NCBI GenBank assembly: GCA_963971575.1
Contig: OZ020613.1
Span: 49,718,250-49,782,249, forward strand
Direction of reading: 5' to 3'
Origin: Liopterus haemorrhoidalis
Taxonomy: Eukaryota; Arthropoda; Insecta; Coleoptera; Dytiscidae
Length of the DNA stretch: 64,000 bases
Positions 22,785 through 34,742 of this stretch are shown in pieces (the stretch's first letter is position 1; each line of letters begins with the position of its first letter). A program made the position numbers and the translations under genes. The notes beneath the pieces are model-generated. The model had not been told where the DNA came from, searched no databases, and saw nothing but the letters and a program-made list of their open reading frames with translations.

Positions 22785-23490
22785 AAAGTTATTGGGAATA
22801 GCGGTGGAGGAAAAAGTAAACTCAATATTTACATGTACCCGATATTTCGATTTGACTTTTCAAATCTTTTTCAAAACAACACGTATCAACGCACATTCCT
22901 TGAAATGTGTTATATAAACGAAAACGTGCAAAACTTAAATGAAAAAACGGACCTTCAGGGTTTAAACACTATTTACAAAAATCTACTACACATTTCTAAG
23001 AACCAAAAACTAGGTTAATCCTTGTTTAACAACAAATCGCTTCAAAAGTAAGAAGATAAAGACACGCTATGCTTCCTACATTACCGACTTCATCTATGAG
23101 TAAAAAATTCGTTGGATCTTTCCCGCTATATTCTAGGTGAAAATAAGAAGAACTTTCTAATTTTAATCCAAGTAGATTTAGTTATTTAATACTATTTTAG
23201 TCAATATACAGTTCTGTGATAACAATTTTAAAGTGTAATTTTTCAATGTGATAATAATTGTAATGTTCTATTTTAACTCTAATTTATTTATTCTTTTAAT
23301 GTGTTACAACAGAGGCAACTCTTAAATTTTACTTGTAAGTCCGCACTTAAATTTATGTTTTATATTTATATTTTTAATTAAACTATTTTCAGCCCTTGAA
23401 AAAGATTTGAAAAGTCAAATCGAAATATCGGGTACATGTAAATATTGAGTTTACTTTTTCCTCCACCGCTATTCCCAATAACTTTATTAA
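22785..23490. repeat. inverted pair of an about 105-bp repeat beside TA runs
   Basis: AAAGTTATTGGGAATAGCGG at 22787 and its complement at about 23470 bracket the interval. Each arm also holds GATATTTCGATTTGACTTTT. Outside lie (TA)n at 22746-22778 and 23513-23531. A third partial copy is at 23535-23560. The CGATATTTCG-type phrase is typical of Penelope-like or LINE ends; the assignment is tentative. Confidence 0.5.
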
Positions 23491-23751
23491 ATATAATACA
23501 GACACGGAATAACGATATATATATATATATAAAGATATTGGGAATAGCGGTGGAGTAGAGTAACCTCAAAAGTTACTAAGGCGCGATATTTCGGTCTAAT
23601 TTTTTAGACCTTCTGGGAAAGTAAAAGCTAAGAGTCTCCTCTGATATTAAACATTAAACTAATAACTAGAAAATTAACACAGTAAAACATATTATAAATA
23701 ACAATATCACAGCTCATAAAATAAAATAAAAACGGTCTCCGTTTTTATTTA

Positions 23752-24300
23752 ACTCACATCACTCATAGGTCTGTTGGAGGCGGCTTTTGCAGCTACATCG
23801 GCCGCTTCATTACCTTCAATACCAACATGTCCCGGTATCCAAAACAGATCTACTCTCACATTCTGAGCATTCAGATTGTGGAGTAGCAACCCGATCTTTA
23901 GTACAAGAGGATGCACTGGATCTGGATCTTGAAGAAAGTCAAGAAAACACTTGACCGACTTTGCTCTGACGAAACAAAACACAGGGCCTTAAAAATAGCG
24001 TACAGCTCAGCAGTGTACACACTCGTTATGGAGTGCAGACGGTACTGAAACTGCTGACGTGGGTTCACGAGACAAGACAACGAACGCATACCCATCTCGG
24101 TTCTGGATTTTAATCCGTCAGTAAAAATGACAGTATCCTTGAACCTAGGGACCAGTGTTATTTGTAACTCATGTTGGTATTCGATAGGGAACGTAGTATC
24201 TTTATGAAACTTAGTTAACGTGAGATCCACAAGCGGACGTGGCACCGTCCATGGTGGAACAGCACACAAAACGTAACTTGCCAGACAGTCATACTCAGCA
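23752..24300 (-). pseudogene. LINE RNase H domain fragment
   Basis: Two overlapping minus frames give IFTDGLKSRTEMG, SVYTAELYAIFKAL, then after a frameshift RAKSVKCFLDFLQ and FWIPGHVGIEGNEAADVAA. These are the ordered D, E, D, H/D motifs of the RNase H domain in R1/Jockey/I-type LINEs. No RT domain precedes it within the window. Confidence 0.75.
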
Positions 24301-24759
24301 CCTCAATTATATTATTATTATTATTTTTTAAATATATTAGAGTTAGGTGGACTGGTTGGTTTCATTTATTTCCTCATCTTTTACTCTACATGTCTCATGT
24401 TCTTATAAAAACTTGATTATATATTTGTAAAAAAATATGTAAAACATACTTTTTATAATTTGTTTTTTAGCTTCCTACGGAACTAAATGAAATTTTAATT
24501 TGTCACGAGCTCCCTTTTTAACGAAGGGCTCAAGCCCGTGATCCCCCCCCCCCGTAGGGTGCTGGGTGCATATATTTAAACGGATAAAAATAGCTTGTAA
24601 GCTTAAACAGTAAACTGTTCAAAGACAGCAACAGATTATGCATGCCGGATACAAGTATCCACACTACGATTGTATTCCTGCGCATAAACTCAATAAATGG
24701 AAACTTGGAATGACAGTACTAACAGCTTTCTACAAATACAATAATATTAATTAACTGAC

Positions 24760-24918
24760 CTGCATCTTGTGTAACTGCACTCTCCTCATGTTCACTGTCA
24801 TCTTCACGTTCAGGCTTGATGTCAATTTCCTCAGTGATTACAATATTAGTGTTATAGTTATACTGAGATAATTCTTCAGAAGATGATATGATACATGTCT
24901 TCCGAGTATCGCAGCTAT
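24760..24918 (-). CDS. zinc-finger gene copy 3, exon C
   Basis: The acceptor ATTTCAG and donor GTCAGT are both phase 1. It encodes DSCDTRKTC, SQYNYNTN, then EEIDIKPEREDDSEHEE, ending TQDA. IKPE is a sumoylation-type consensus inside a strongly acidic tract. It sits about 4.5 kb upstream of the finger exon at 20296 and 9 kb downstream of exon A, the gap being filled by transposons. Confidence 0.7.
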
Positions 24919-25029
24919 CTGAAATATAAATAATCATAGTTACTATTACTTTGTCTATGTTTTCAATGTAAATAATTTCCAGGGAAGTTCTGACTTAAAT
25001 AAAGAATACATTGTTAATACCCTTAACAA

Positions 25030-25740
25030 AGCGAGATACCTCATAGTTTTCGAAAATAAAATATTACGCCGAATCTTTGGTCCCATTCAAATCAACGGTA
25101 AATAGAGAATTGGCAAGAACAAAGATATCTCAGAACTGTACTCAAGGCCGAGTCTCAAACAACATCTAAGAGGTAGACAAACACAGTAGATACAACACGT
25201 AATAACGATGAAGGAGAACAGAATGGTAAAAAGGTTATGGCAAATAAGCAACTATTGACCTCGCAAGAGACGGATTGATTAGCTAACCGAAGATCTAATA
25301 AGTATTGATATAGAGCAGCGTTTCCCAACTGCCGGTCCGTGAGATTTTTTTGCCGGTCTGCGAAAATTTGTTACAAAATCTTCGGGTTTGTAGTTTGGCG
25401 GGGAAGACCTTTTTTTTATTTGCTCATCACTTACATTTTGGAGGTGAAGACTTTTCTTTTTGCTCAGTACTTATATTTTGGAGGTGAGGACTTTATTTTT
25501 TGCTCATCACTTATATTTTGGAGATGAAGACCTTTTTTTGCTCATCATTTGTAATAATTTTGCGATACACATTACTCTCTAATCTTGCCGGTTCGTAAAT
25601 TTTTTCTAGGTCGCTTGCCGGTCCGCCATGAAAAAAGGTTGGGAAACGCTGATATAGAGGACATATCGAAAAACCTGACAGTTACCAGTTCAAGATGGAG
25701 GACTTAATGTATGTGAAGCCAAAAGTAACCCAACAAACAG
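25030..25740 (+). pseudogene. LINE C-terminal fragment split by a hAT MITE
   Basis: 25035-25300 reads FENKILRRIFGPIQINGK, then a stop, then RIGKNKDISELYS and MKENRMVKRLWQ. This is the conserved C-terminal segment of RTE/Jockey-like LINE ORF2. The phrase continues after the MITE at 25660 (ISKNLTVTSSRWRT). Several stops. Confidence 0.6.
25316..25651. mobile_element. hAT-type MITE with 8-bp duplication
   Basis: The ends CAGCGTTTCCCAACTGCCGG and, read on minus, CAGCGTTTCCCAACCTTTTT are inverted. ATATAGAG flanks both sides (25308-25315 and 25652-25659), the 8-bp duplication expected for hAT. Inside, about 25400-25550, is a short array of units of about 60 bp containing TTTTGCTCATCACTTATATT. Confidence 0.85.
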
Positions 25741-25815
25741 TGCCCAAAGAAGAAGTAAAAAAGTGTGAATTTTTAAATATTACACATTCCAAAGCTTCGT
25801 AACTATCCACTAAGT

Positions 25816-26121
25816 AAGTGTTTCCAAACCGCCGGTCCGCGAGAATTTTTTTACTATGCAACTATTCGCCTAATAAGTTATAACCCACTTAATTTTGAGA
25901 TGAAAATCTCGGTCCTTAATCTGTTAATTAGTTAAGTAATAATTTGTTCCTTTTTTCACTAATTATATGTGATTTTTTATTTGTTGTTTTTTTGTGTTTG
26001 TAATCAGTGCAATAAAAAGTATAAAACTTTTGCGATACACATTACTTTCTAAACTTGCCGGTCCGCGAATGTTTTCTAGGTCCTTTGTCGGTCCTCCATG
26101 AAAAAAAGTTGGGAAACGATG
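25816..26121. mobile_element. hAT-type MITE, second copy
   Basis: Same family as 25316-25651 (CCGGTCCGCGAGAATTTTTT, and GTTGGGAAACGATG at the right end). Flanked by CACTAAGT at 25808-25815 and 26122-26129, a perfect 8-bp duplication. Confidence 0.85.
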
Positions 26122-26460
26122 CACTAAGTGACGATTCAAGGAAACTTTTTGATTGTAATCTCGTTAAAATCTTTTTAAATTTGAAAAGTAATTTACATCT
26201 AGTCATTTAAGTATTACGAGCTTTGTTAAATGCTTCATACGCAAGATGCACGCGTATGATTTCACCTTTCGAGTCATTTTCGAAACTGACCACTTCTTGA
26301 GGCCTTTATTTTGGTATATATGCAAATACATATTTGTTTATATCTTCAAAGGTAGGTCAATACAGGTTATAAGAGTGGAGGCCAATTATTGTTTCACAGA
26401 CGCACAAATCGAGCAAAAATTGTTGTCGTCATCGTCATCACTGTTAATTAATAAGATTTA

Positions 26461-26682
26461 CGGAAAATTCATCGCGAGATAATTCATCGCAGAAAATTCA
26501 TCGCAGGAAAATTCATCGCAAGAAAATTCATCGCGGGGAACATTCATCGCAGGGAAATTTCATCGCGAGAAAATTCATCGCAAGAAAATTCATCGCAAGA
26601 AAATTCATCGCAAGAAAGTTCATCGCAGAAAAATTCATCGCAGGGAAAATTCATCGCAGGGAATATTCATCGCAGGGAAATT
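26461..26682. repeat. minisatellite forming the left inverted repeat of the MULE
   Basis: Fourteen occurrences of TCATCGC spaced 14-17 bp, with variable A/G filling. Inverse partner of 30421-30655. Confidence 0.85.
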
Positions 26683-27310
26683 AAGTTAAATATCGGGTCA
26701 TTTTAATTCGTACAGTGAGCGAATTCCATTGAATTTGAAATCGTTTAATAAAACTGGTAATTGTTATTACATACAAGAGACATAAATAAGATAGACAATG
26801 TTATTATATTAATTTGATAGACAAAAATTAATAATTTTGTCCAAAGTTTGGTTTACTAGTTACGAATTTTTTAAAAATTTATAGTTTAATAACTTCCGAC
26901 ACACATACGGACGGCACTTCGAAAATAGGTTTTTTGGATTCCCTGGACCATAAAACGTGGTCATCAGTCAAAATCTCGACATCGAAAATTTTCGCGATTA
27001 CAATACTTGCCCCTTATATATTAAGATCTGGCAAGTAAAAACGCTTCCTGGTAATGACAGAAGACTATTTTAAAATGGTCGTAAGAGGCAACAACTTGTC
27101 ATGCGCGTAGCTATAGCGACTGGGGCCATTTGTGCCATTAGAGTTTCACCACCCTGAATCTGTCTAATCAGTTCAGCTATTGGAGTATCCTATATAAGGT
27201 AAATTTAATATAATTTTGTTTGAATTTACTTCTGAGGCAAATTTACGTCTGAGGCAAACTAGATTCATGCCACCCCTTTTTATATCCAGAGATATTTATA
27301 GTAAACATTT

Positions 27311-27757
27311 ATGGCGGGTTGCTGACGTAAGAGTTTTCTCTAACTCAAGTTAAAATAATATAGCTGTTCTTTTGAAATTTTATTATATTCTTTTGAGTAT
27401 TATATATTACAAGTTAATAACTTATTTGTGAGATATTCATAAATTTGCTTACTAAACCGTAGTAGAAATTTTTTAATTTAGTTCTCACAAAGATGGCGCT
27501 CCCGCGTTTTTGTCATGATTCCCCTTCCGTATGATGGCACAACCTCCCTCGCCATTACTATTCTACTTTAGCAAACCCACCAGTCAGTGTTGCCAACTAT
27601 AGTAAAATTAAAACAAGTAAATTTAAACTAAAATCACAATAGAATTAAAATTATTGGTATAATAATGCTTAACTTTCAGTTAAATATATCTAACTAAATA
27701 AATATGCTGGTATTTAATAATAATAGGGATAATTCTGACTTTAGCAACCGGCCATTA
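27311..27757. mobile_element. MITE with an internal insertion
   Basis: The left end GGCGGGTTGCTGACGTAAGA and right end CTTTAGCAACCGGCCATTA match the compact hairpin at 41614-41745. Here the middle is expanded by a second repeat (27570-27721) that also occurs at 50563-50711. Confidence 0.5.
27570..27721. repeat. dispersed repeat, partner at 50563-50711
   Basis: About 150 bp beginning AGCAAACCCA and running through AGTGTTGCCAACTATAGTAA are nearly identical at the two places. Nothing coding is inside. It looks like the conserved part of a MITE. Confidence 0.6.
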
Positions 27758-28101
27758 GACAATCAAATAAAAAAAAAAATTGCCAATGGTCTATAGTAAC
27801 CAAGGCCAAAAAAAGAAAGAAAAAATAAATAAAAATAAAATAAAAAGGAACAAGACTTACAAAAACTATTTAGGGCTGTCTCACCCTAAATAAGTCACAA
27901 AGTGGTAAAATATGGGTTATTCGACACCTGAATCTTATACATAAAAATCAAGTCCGTTTGTTTGCCAAAACTTCTGTTACCACAAACTAGATGTAAAATG
28001 CCAAGTGGTGTTAATTTAAAATATACATACTAAATTTTTGTATTTTTCATTCTAGAATTAATTAACGACAAATTTTCTGTACCTAGAATAATTATACAGA
28101 G

Positions 28102-29498
28102 ATGGTACTAGAATACGTGTTTAGCGAAAGAAATAAAATTAAATTGAAAGACAATGGTCACTTATTTATAAAAGATCGAGAAACTGAAACAAAAGTTTTT
28201 TGGAAGTGTGACCAGTATCAGAAACTAAACTGCCATGCAAGAATCCATACTACCGGAGACAATATAACCCAACGGTTGAAAGAGCACAATCACGCAGGCA
28301 ACAGAGCTCGTGTTGAAGCTGCGGAAGCTCTCAATAAAATTAAAGATCAAGCCAGGACGACTCAAGACGGACCGCACAACATTTTAACAGAGGCATACAC
28401 TACTATATCTCCTGCCGTCACTGGCCAAATGCCTTCAAACGAGTCGATCAAAAAAACAATAAGACACTTAAGAAATGTGGCAGGGCAAGCACCTCCAAAT
28501 CCTGCAAGTCTCCAAGAATTAGTTATACCACCGCTTTATATTGTGACATACACAGAAGAACAGTTTCTTCTTTTTGACAACCGATCTAATATAAATCGAT
28601 TGCTTATATTCTCGACAAGAAGAAATCTACAGTTACTATCACAATCTACCACATGGTTTGCTGATGGTACATTTAAAACAGTGCCAACTCTTTTTCAGCA
28701 ATTGTATACCATTCATGGCATCATGGATGAGAGCGTGATTCCATTGGTGTACGCTCTAATGGCAAAGAAGAGTGAGGAATCATATTCAACATTTTTGACT
28801 GAATTGAAAAATCTCGACCCAAGATTAAACCCTACTAAAATAATGACTGATTTTGAAATGGCCTCCATTAATGCATTCCGCAACGAATTTCCAAATAGCA
28901 TGCAGAAAGGGTGTTTTTTCCATTTTTCACAATGCATTTTTAGAAGCATTCAGGCAAATGGACTTCAGCAAATGTATGAAAATAATGCCGAATTTGCATT
29001 AAAAATGCGCATGATATCAGCTCTGGCATTTGTCCCTGAAAATGATGTTGTACGATCTTTTGAAGCATTGTGCGAATATAATAATTATCCTCCCGAAGCA
29101 CAAGCTATCTTAGACTATATGGAAGATAACTGGATTGGCCGACTTGATCATCGATTAATTCGACGCCAACCTCGTTATCCGCATTCCCTTTGGAATAGCT
29201 ACAACGCTGCTGTAAACGATGAGCCGAAAACAAATAATTCTTGTGAAGCATGGCATCGTTCCTTTAGTGAACTGATTGGTGCTTCTCATCCTACGATATG
29301 GAATTTTATAAATACTTTAAAAAAACAGCAAGTTTTAACGAGGGCAAAATTGAGCAACTCATTGCTGGTGGCCAACTTCCACCGAAGAAACGAAAATACC
29401 GTGATTGCGCTCTTAGACTCCAGCGTGTAGTGGGTAGTTATGTTAACAGAGACATTATCGAATACCTTAGAGGTGTCGCACATAATATCTCATATTGA
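28102..29498 (+). pseudogene. FLYWCH/MULE transposase, one frameshift near the 3' end
   Basis: The ATG at 28102 is followed by a FLYWCH-type zinc finger (residues about 1-70: LFIKDRETETKVFWKC, NCHARIH, KEHNH). A MULE-type DDE core follows: WFADGTFKTVP near residue 186 and MTDFEMASINAF near 249, then KGCFFHFSQ. The frame ends at 29430, but a shift in the A-run near 29325 diverts it. The alternative frame continues smoothly (NEGKIEQLIAGGQLPPKKRKY) to a stop at 29498. One indel therefore separates this copy from an apparently complete transposase. It lies centrally between the inverted minisatellite ends. Confidence 0.85.
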
Positions 29499-29610
29499 GT
29501 GTCTAAACTTGTGTAAACAGTGTGTAAACTTAAATATAAATAAAATGATTTTGTAAGGATAAATAAATAAAATATGATGTTGTTTCCTTTATCTTTTAGC
29601 TTCTAACAGA

Positions 29611-30345
29611 ATTTAGATTGGACCTAATTTTGCCCAAAAACATCGACCCTTCCCTCAGAAGTTGGATTGGACCTAATTTGATCCAAAAACGTCGACCCTA
29701 CTCTCAGAAGTTGGATTGGACTTAATTTGGTCCAAAACATTCGACCCTACTCTCAGAAGTTGGATTGGACTTAATTTGGTCCAAAAAATTCGACCCTACT
29801 CTCAGAAGTTGGATTGGACTTAATTTGGTCCAAAAAATTCGACCCTACTCTCAGAAGTTGTATTGGACCTAATTTGATCCAAAAACTTCGACTCTACTCT
29901 AAGAAGTTGGATTGGACTTAATTTGGTCCAAAAAATTCGACCCTACTCTCAGAAGTTGGATTGGACCTAATTTGATCCAAAAACTTCGACCCTACTCTCA
30001 GAAGTTGGATTGGACTTAATTTGGTCCAAAAAATTCGACCCTACTCTCAGAAGTTGGATTGGACCTAATTTGATCCAAAAACTTCGACCCTACTCTCAGA
30101 AGTTGGATTGGACTTAATTTGGTCCAAAAAATTCGACCCTACTCTCAGAAGTTGGATTGGACCTAATTTGATCCAAAAACTTCGACCCTACTCTCTGAAG
30201 TTGGGTTGGACCTAATTTGATCCAAAAACTTCGACCCTACTCTCAGTAGTAGGATTGGACCTAATTTGATCCAAAAATTTCCACCCTACTCTCAGAAGTT
30301 GGATTGGATCTAATTTGGTCCAAAAACACCAACCCTACCTAGTTG
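29611..30345. repeat. 49-bp tandem array, about 15 units
   Basis: Units start GTTGGATTGGACYTAATTTG and end CCCTACTCTCAGAA, with exact 49-bp spacing (29661, 29710, 29759 and so on). Each contains an imperfect palindrome around GGACCTAATTTGATCC. In the middle (units 5-12) two variants alternate, CTTAATTTGGTCC and CCTAATTTGATCC, giving a 98-bp higher-order period. Confidence 0.9.
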
Positions 30346-30420
30346 GAGTTTACCTAAATATGTTTAATCAATAAATTTCGTTCCCAGCAATGCGCACGTA
30401 CGTACGACCTTAGCGTTTTT

Positions 30421-30655
30421 AATTTCCCTGCGATGAATTTTCCCCGCGATGAATCTGCCTGCGATGAATTTTCTTGCGATGAATTTTCTCGCGATGAAGT
30501 TTCCCTGCGATGAATTTTGGCTGCGATGAATTTTCTTGCGATGAATTTTCTCGCGATGAAATTTCCTTGCGATGAATGTTCCCCGCGATGAACTTTCTTG
30601 CGATGAATTTTCCACGATGAATTTTCTGCGATGAATTTTCTGCGATGAATTGTCC
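30421..30655. repeat. minisatellite forming the right inverted repeat of the MULE
   Basis: About 15 units of GCGATGAATTTTC with small variation. Reverse complement of the array at 26461-26682. Confidence 0.85.
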
Positions 30656-31080
30656 GGACCCGAATTAATAACTATCTGTTCTATACGCACCAAAATGCAC
30701 TTTCATTTGATACTTCGGTAAAAAATTTGAAATATACATACAGTGTATCGAAATAGAAGGAACACGTTAGTTAGTTAAAATTTCTAGCGCACAGAAACAA
30801 CAAGGAACCCGATTTTTCTCGAAAACACGTTATGTAAGCAAGTGGAAAACATTTTGTTGACCAAAGTTTACTCAATTGATCAAATGGCAATATTTAAATT
30901 TTCCTGAACAAACCGGAAGTACAGAATATTAAAGACAACTTATGTCATATTGGGTATCTTTGTATAGAGCTTTTGAAACTACTGATACTTACACATTTTT
31001 TTTTTTTTGAAAATAAACTGATCTTACTTACACATCTTTTAATATCTTTTATGGTTTACGAAATACTGTATTATCTATAC

Positions 31081-32394
31081 CAGCGTTTCTCAACTAAAAC
31101 GTACCACGGACCAGTAAAATATTTATTTTCTGCCGCGGACCACAAAAAATAAATGTACTATTAAACAAATTTATTGTTGACTCTAGACTGTAGACTCTAC
31201 TTCTATCAGCAAATTTAAAAAATTGTTAAAAAGCCACCTGTTAAAAAAATCTCTGTACAATGTAAACGATCTTCTTATTTAAATGTATTGTAGTGTATTA
31301 TTTTTATTTTTTATTTTTATTTTTATTTTATTTATCTTCATTTTTATTGTATTTTCATTTTATTGTATTTTTGTTTTTATTTTTTTGCTTGTTTATATTG
31401 ATTTTTATTTAAACAGTATGACATACTATCATAAATGATTATTATATGTATTGAATTTGTGATAAATAAACAATAAACTAAACTAAACTATAATATTTCA
31501 GTAATAAACAAATCGAGGCTGTAAGAAGAGCTGTCAGCTACGAAGAAAATATAAGACTGACTCCTTGGAAGGAACTTGCACTCAATAGTTGGCAAGAAAT
31601 ACAAAGAAAAGAAGTTAGAAGACAGGAAAAAAACAAATGGGAACAAAAAACGCGCGAGTTTCTACGAAACGAAGGATACAGCATGCTGGAGGAAATAACT
31701 TTAAGGGAAAAAGATATCCAAATACAGACCAGAAGGGAAGTAATCCACAACTCAATACGACTACAATAAAAAATAGTAGTACAAGTTTTTAGTATCCATG
31801 GAAACGGCAGAATACCTAATAAAAAATGACAAAAATACTAAGATGATAGCTGGGTATAGAGTAGGAAATCAAGAAAATGGACATATGTACTGGAAACAAG
31901 GACAAGAGAACAAGTGCAGAATATGTGAAAGAGGAGAAGAAACATTGGAACATCTGACAAGAGACTGCACAGAGGACTTAAGGAACTCCAAATCAGCTAT
32001 ACATATACTCAGTGATTTTTAAGACCCGACACAAGGTGGATGGAACTAGTGAAGAAGAAAAGAGGAGAAAAAACTTGATATAGAATTATCTTTTTGTTGT
32101 GTATTGTTATATATTTACGTTATATGTTAGAATTAATGATTTTTTGTTTTGTTTGTAAAAGATTATACGTAGTACATGAAATAGTTTATGTAGATATAAA
32201 TTCGAAAGGAAAAAAATAAAAAACTTTACTACTACAGTAATAAAAAAAATCACTGATAAATGAACAAAAAACACAGAAAATGAACAAAAGATCATAAAAA
32301 AGGAACAAAAAATCTCAAATATAATAATTATAAATTTAAACCACTTTTGCTAAGGACAACTAGTAATCCGCGGGCCACCGGTTGAGAAACTCTG
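31081..32394. mobile_element. hAT-ended element, 1.3 kb
   Basis: It starts CAGCGTTTCTCAACT and ends GGTTGAGAAACTCTG. ATCTATAC (31073-31080) and ATCTATAG (32395-32402) form a 7/8 target duplication. The interior has no hAT transposase. It contains a LINE fragment instead, so it behaves as a non-autonomous carrier. Confidence 0.7.
31498..32060 (+). pseudogene. LINE ORF2 C-terminal fragment with a Cys-His knuckle
   Basis: The first part reads KQIEAVRRAVSYEENIRLTP and WEQKTREFLRNEGYS. After a frame change, MIAGYRVGNQENGHMYWK is followed by CRICERGEETLEHLTRDC, the C-x2-C-x8-H-x4-C knuckle at the end of many LINE ORF2 proteins. Broken by stops and frameshifts. Confidence 0.55.
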
Positions 32395-33893
32395 ATCTAT
32401 AGACTTGAAAGCAAGGTATTTTTATTAACAAGTGTTTAAAGTGCCCTCCATTTTGATTTAAACATTTTTCACTTTCAAGTCATACTTGTATGACTTGCAA
32501 GTTGTTTCTTTTTTAAAGCTCTATCGAAAGATACCCATCATGACATGTAGGTTCTCATTTAAAAAATCAAAATTGTCTTTCATATCCTGTACTGCCTGTT
32601 TGTTCCGCATAATTTTAATACTACCAATCCATTCTATGGGTAAACTTTCGTTTCATCAAATAATTTTTTTTTCAACTTGCTCACACATCGCCATTTCGCG
32701 AAAAATAGTGTCCCCCTATATTGATACACCATACATACGCTTTCTTTGAAATAAATATTTGGTCATATTTTTTAATATTCGTGTTTGAAACAAATATCTT
32801 TCCCATATGCGGGTCAAAAAACTGTACACGCATGCCAAATTTCAACACCCTAGGTTTAGCCACAGTATCTCCCGTACTAAAAAATACGTGCAGCAACGGC
32901 GAAAGGCAGGGGCGAGAGGTACACAGGCCCAGGGCGCCAGCTTTTGGAGACGCCAAAACGAGTGTTCAAATATACCTATTCTCAGTGGCTATTCAAATTA
33001 TTCAAAACATCATTTTCATCTATATGCATAAGTTTATAAACCAACAACAAAGAAAGATCATTTAATTAAAAATATCATAAAAAAATCTTCTGATTTAGTT
33101 TCAAAGATAGTTTTTAAATGATTGAAAGAAGAAAATGATCGTTCAGTACACAAGCGCAAACCCAGATGTTTTTCTTACGGGGAGCTCGGGTGTAAGAATA
33201 TTTTTCTTGGGGGGGGCTCACGTTATAATCGGTCAATTACACGAAAAATGCGTTTCTTAGAAATGGAGTTTTAAAGGTGGGGGAGGCTCAAACCCCCGTA
33301 CACCCGTCCGTAATATTTTATAGGAATATATTTGGATAAATTTATTTATTACATATCTGCAAACATTCTATGGCTGATTTTGGTAGCATTTTTATATTAG
33401 ACATTTACTTAGTAATAAATGGTATTCGGAAGTTAAAATATTTAAATTGCAACCATTTGAATCAAAAGAATATTTTTGAAGTAAGTTTTCGAGTTAGTTT
33501 ATATACTTCATATTATTTTTTATCGAATTAAAATAGCTAAATATTCTAAAATATATAAATTTATAAAAAATAGATTTACAGTGCAATCTATTTTTTAGCT
33601 GTTTAATAATTGAATAAAAAAACTGGTTAAAGACTTTTATTATAAAGATTTCTAAAATAATATTTCCATATTTCTGTTGATATTGTTATCCATGAACATG
33701 GGAGGGACACGTGCACTCAACCCTCACTTTAGTACGACATTGCACCTTCTAATAAAAGGGCGCAATTGGCTGACCCCGGGAGACAAAAGATCCAGCGCCG
33801 GCTTTGAATACGTGTGATAATAAATAGGTTTTTTGATTTTACCTAAGAACCCTAAAAACATTCAATGATAACAATTAAACTAGCCGTACTGAC
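32395..33893. other. no gene; decayed repeat sequence
   Basis: ATGCCAAATTTCAACACCCTAGG at about 32830 is shared with about 12148. Poly(G)/(C) patches lie near 33205-33300. Nothing coding is recognised before exon A at 34025. Confidence 0.35.
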
Positions 33894-34025
33894 CTGTGTT
33901 TTCAACAGCTGCACTCTCCAGCTCATCTCCAAATTCACTGGTGTCGACAGGTTCAGACTTGATGTAAATTTCCTCTATGTTGGTATTATCATGGTATACG
34001 TCGTCTGTAACTTCTTCTTTAATTC
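33894..34025 (-). CDS. zinc-finger gene copy 3, exon A
   Basis: The acceptor TTGCAG and donor GTCAGT are both phase 1. Encodes GIKEEVTDDVYHDN, EEIYIKSEPVDTSEFGDE, ending AVENT. Near-identical to the copy at 48487-48612. Carries the IKSE motif. With exon B at 34743-34885 it forms a duplicated B-A cassette of about 1 kb. Confidence 0.7.
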
Positions 34026-34742
34026 CTGCAATAACATCATAGTTAAATACGGTATCAACTAATTGCTTACTTACTGAAGTTCACCTGAAAAAACTGTGAC
34101 GACAAAGTATGAGTATAACCACAATTACAGATATAATGTAATACACTATACTAAGTGAGCTACATTGTTGCTAACCAGTTTGTCAAATGGCAATGTAAAC
34201 AACTTGTACACAGCTATAAATTTAGTATGCTTTACATTGTACGTTTAGATAGTGCGACTATAGATAAAGGTATACATACTCCAAATTAAATGCACTGTTT
34301 TAACGAGACAGGTGTACAAATATTAGATATCTTATTCTACATAACTTTTTACACACTGCACAAATTTCACAAATAGTGAAACGAAAACAAATTGCTGTAG
34401 TTAAATTTGTTCTATACTTTCCCGCATTGGATTTCTCGTTCCACAGAAGTTTATTTTCATTAACTAAAGTTAAAAACAATTCATTCACATTGACAGCGAT
34501 TAAACAGTACACCTTTTCGTAAGTTAAAAAATGAATAGACACCTTCATAGTTGATTTGAAAGCACATAACTGTCACAACATATGTTACGTATTGAATTTC
34601 ATAACTGTGAATGCTGCTATTGAACGTTAAGAACAAAGAATTAAATTTATCTGACACAAAATGCAGTACATTAAATGTAAAGATAAGAATGCACATTAAC
34701 AGTATTAAGTGTCAGTTAATTGTAAAAGTGTTCGTTACTGAC

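Larger units (their letters stand above)
26461..30655 (+). mobile_element. MULE transposon with minisatellite terminal inverted repeats
   Basis: The left end 26461-26682 holds 14 units of a 14-17-bp repeat around AATTCATCGCAGGGAA. The right end 30421-30655 holds about 15 units of its exact complement. Between them lies a MULE transposase gene and, after it, a 49-bp tandem array. Long, internally repeated inverted ends are known for some insect MULE groups. A 9-bp target duplication could not be identified. Confidence 0.75.

Noticed and set aside
26461..30655. CRISPR-like interpretation of the evenly spaced TTCATCGC units and the 49-bp array
   Set aside because: There are no unique spacers between repeats, the context is a eukaryotic transposon, and no cas genes are present.
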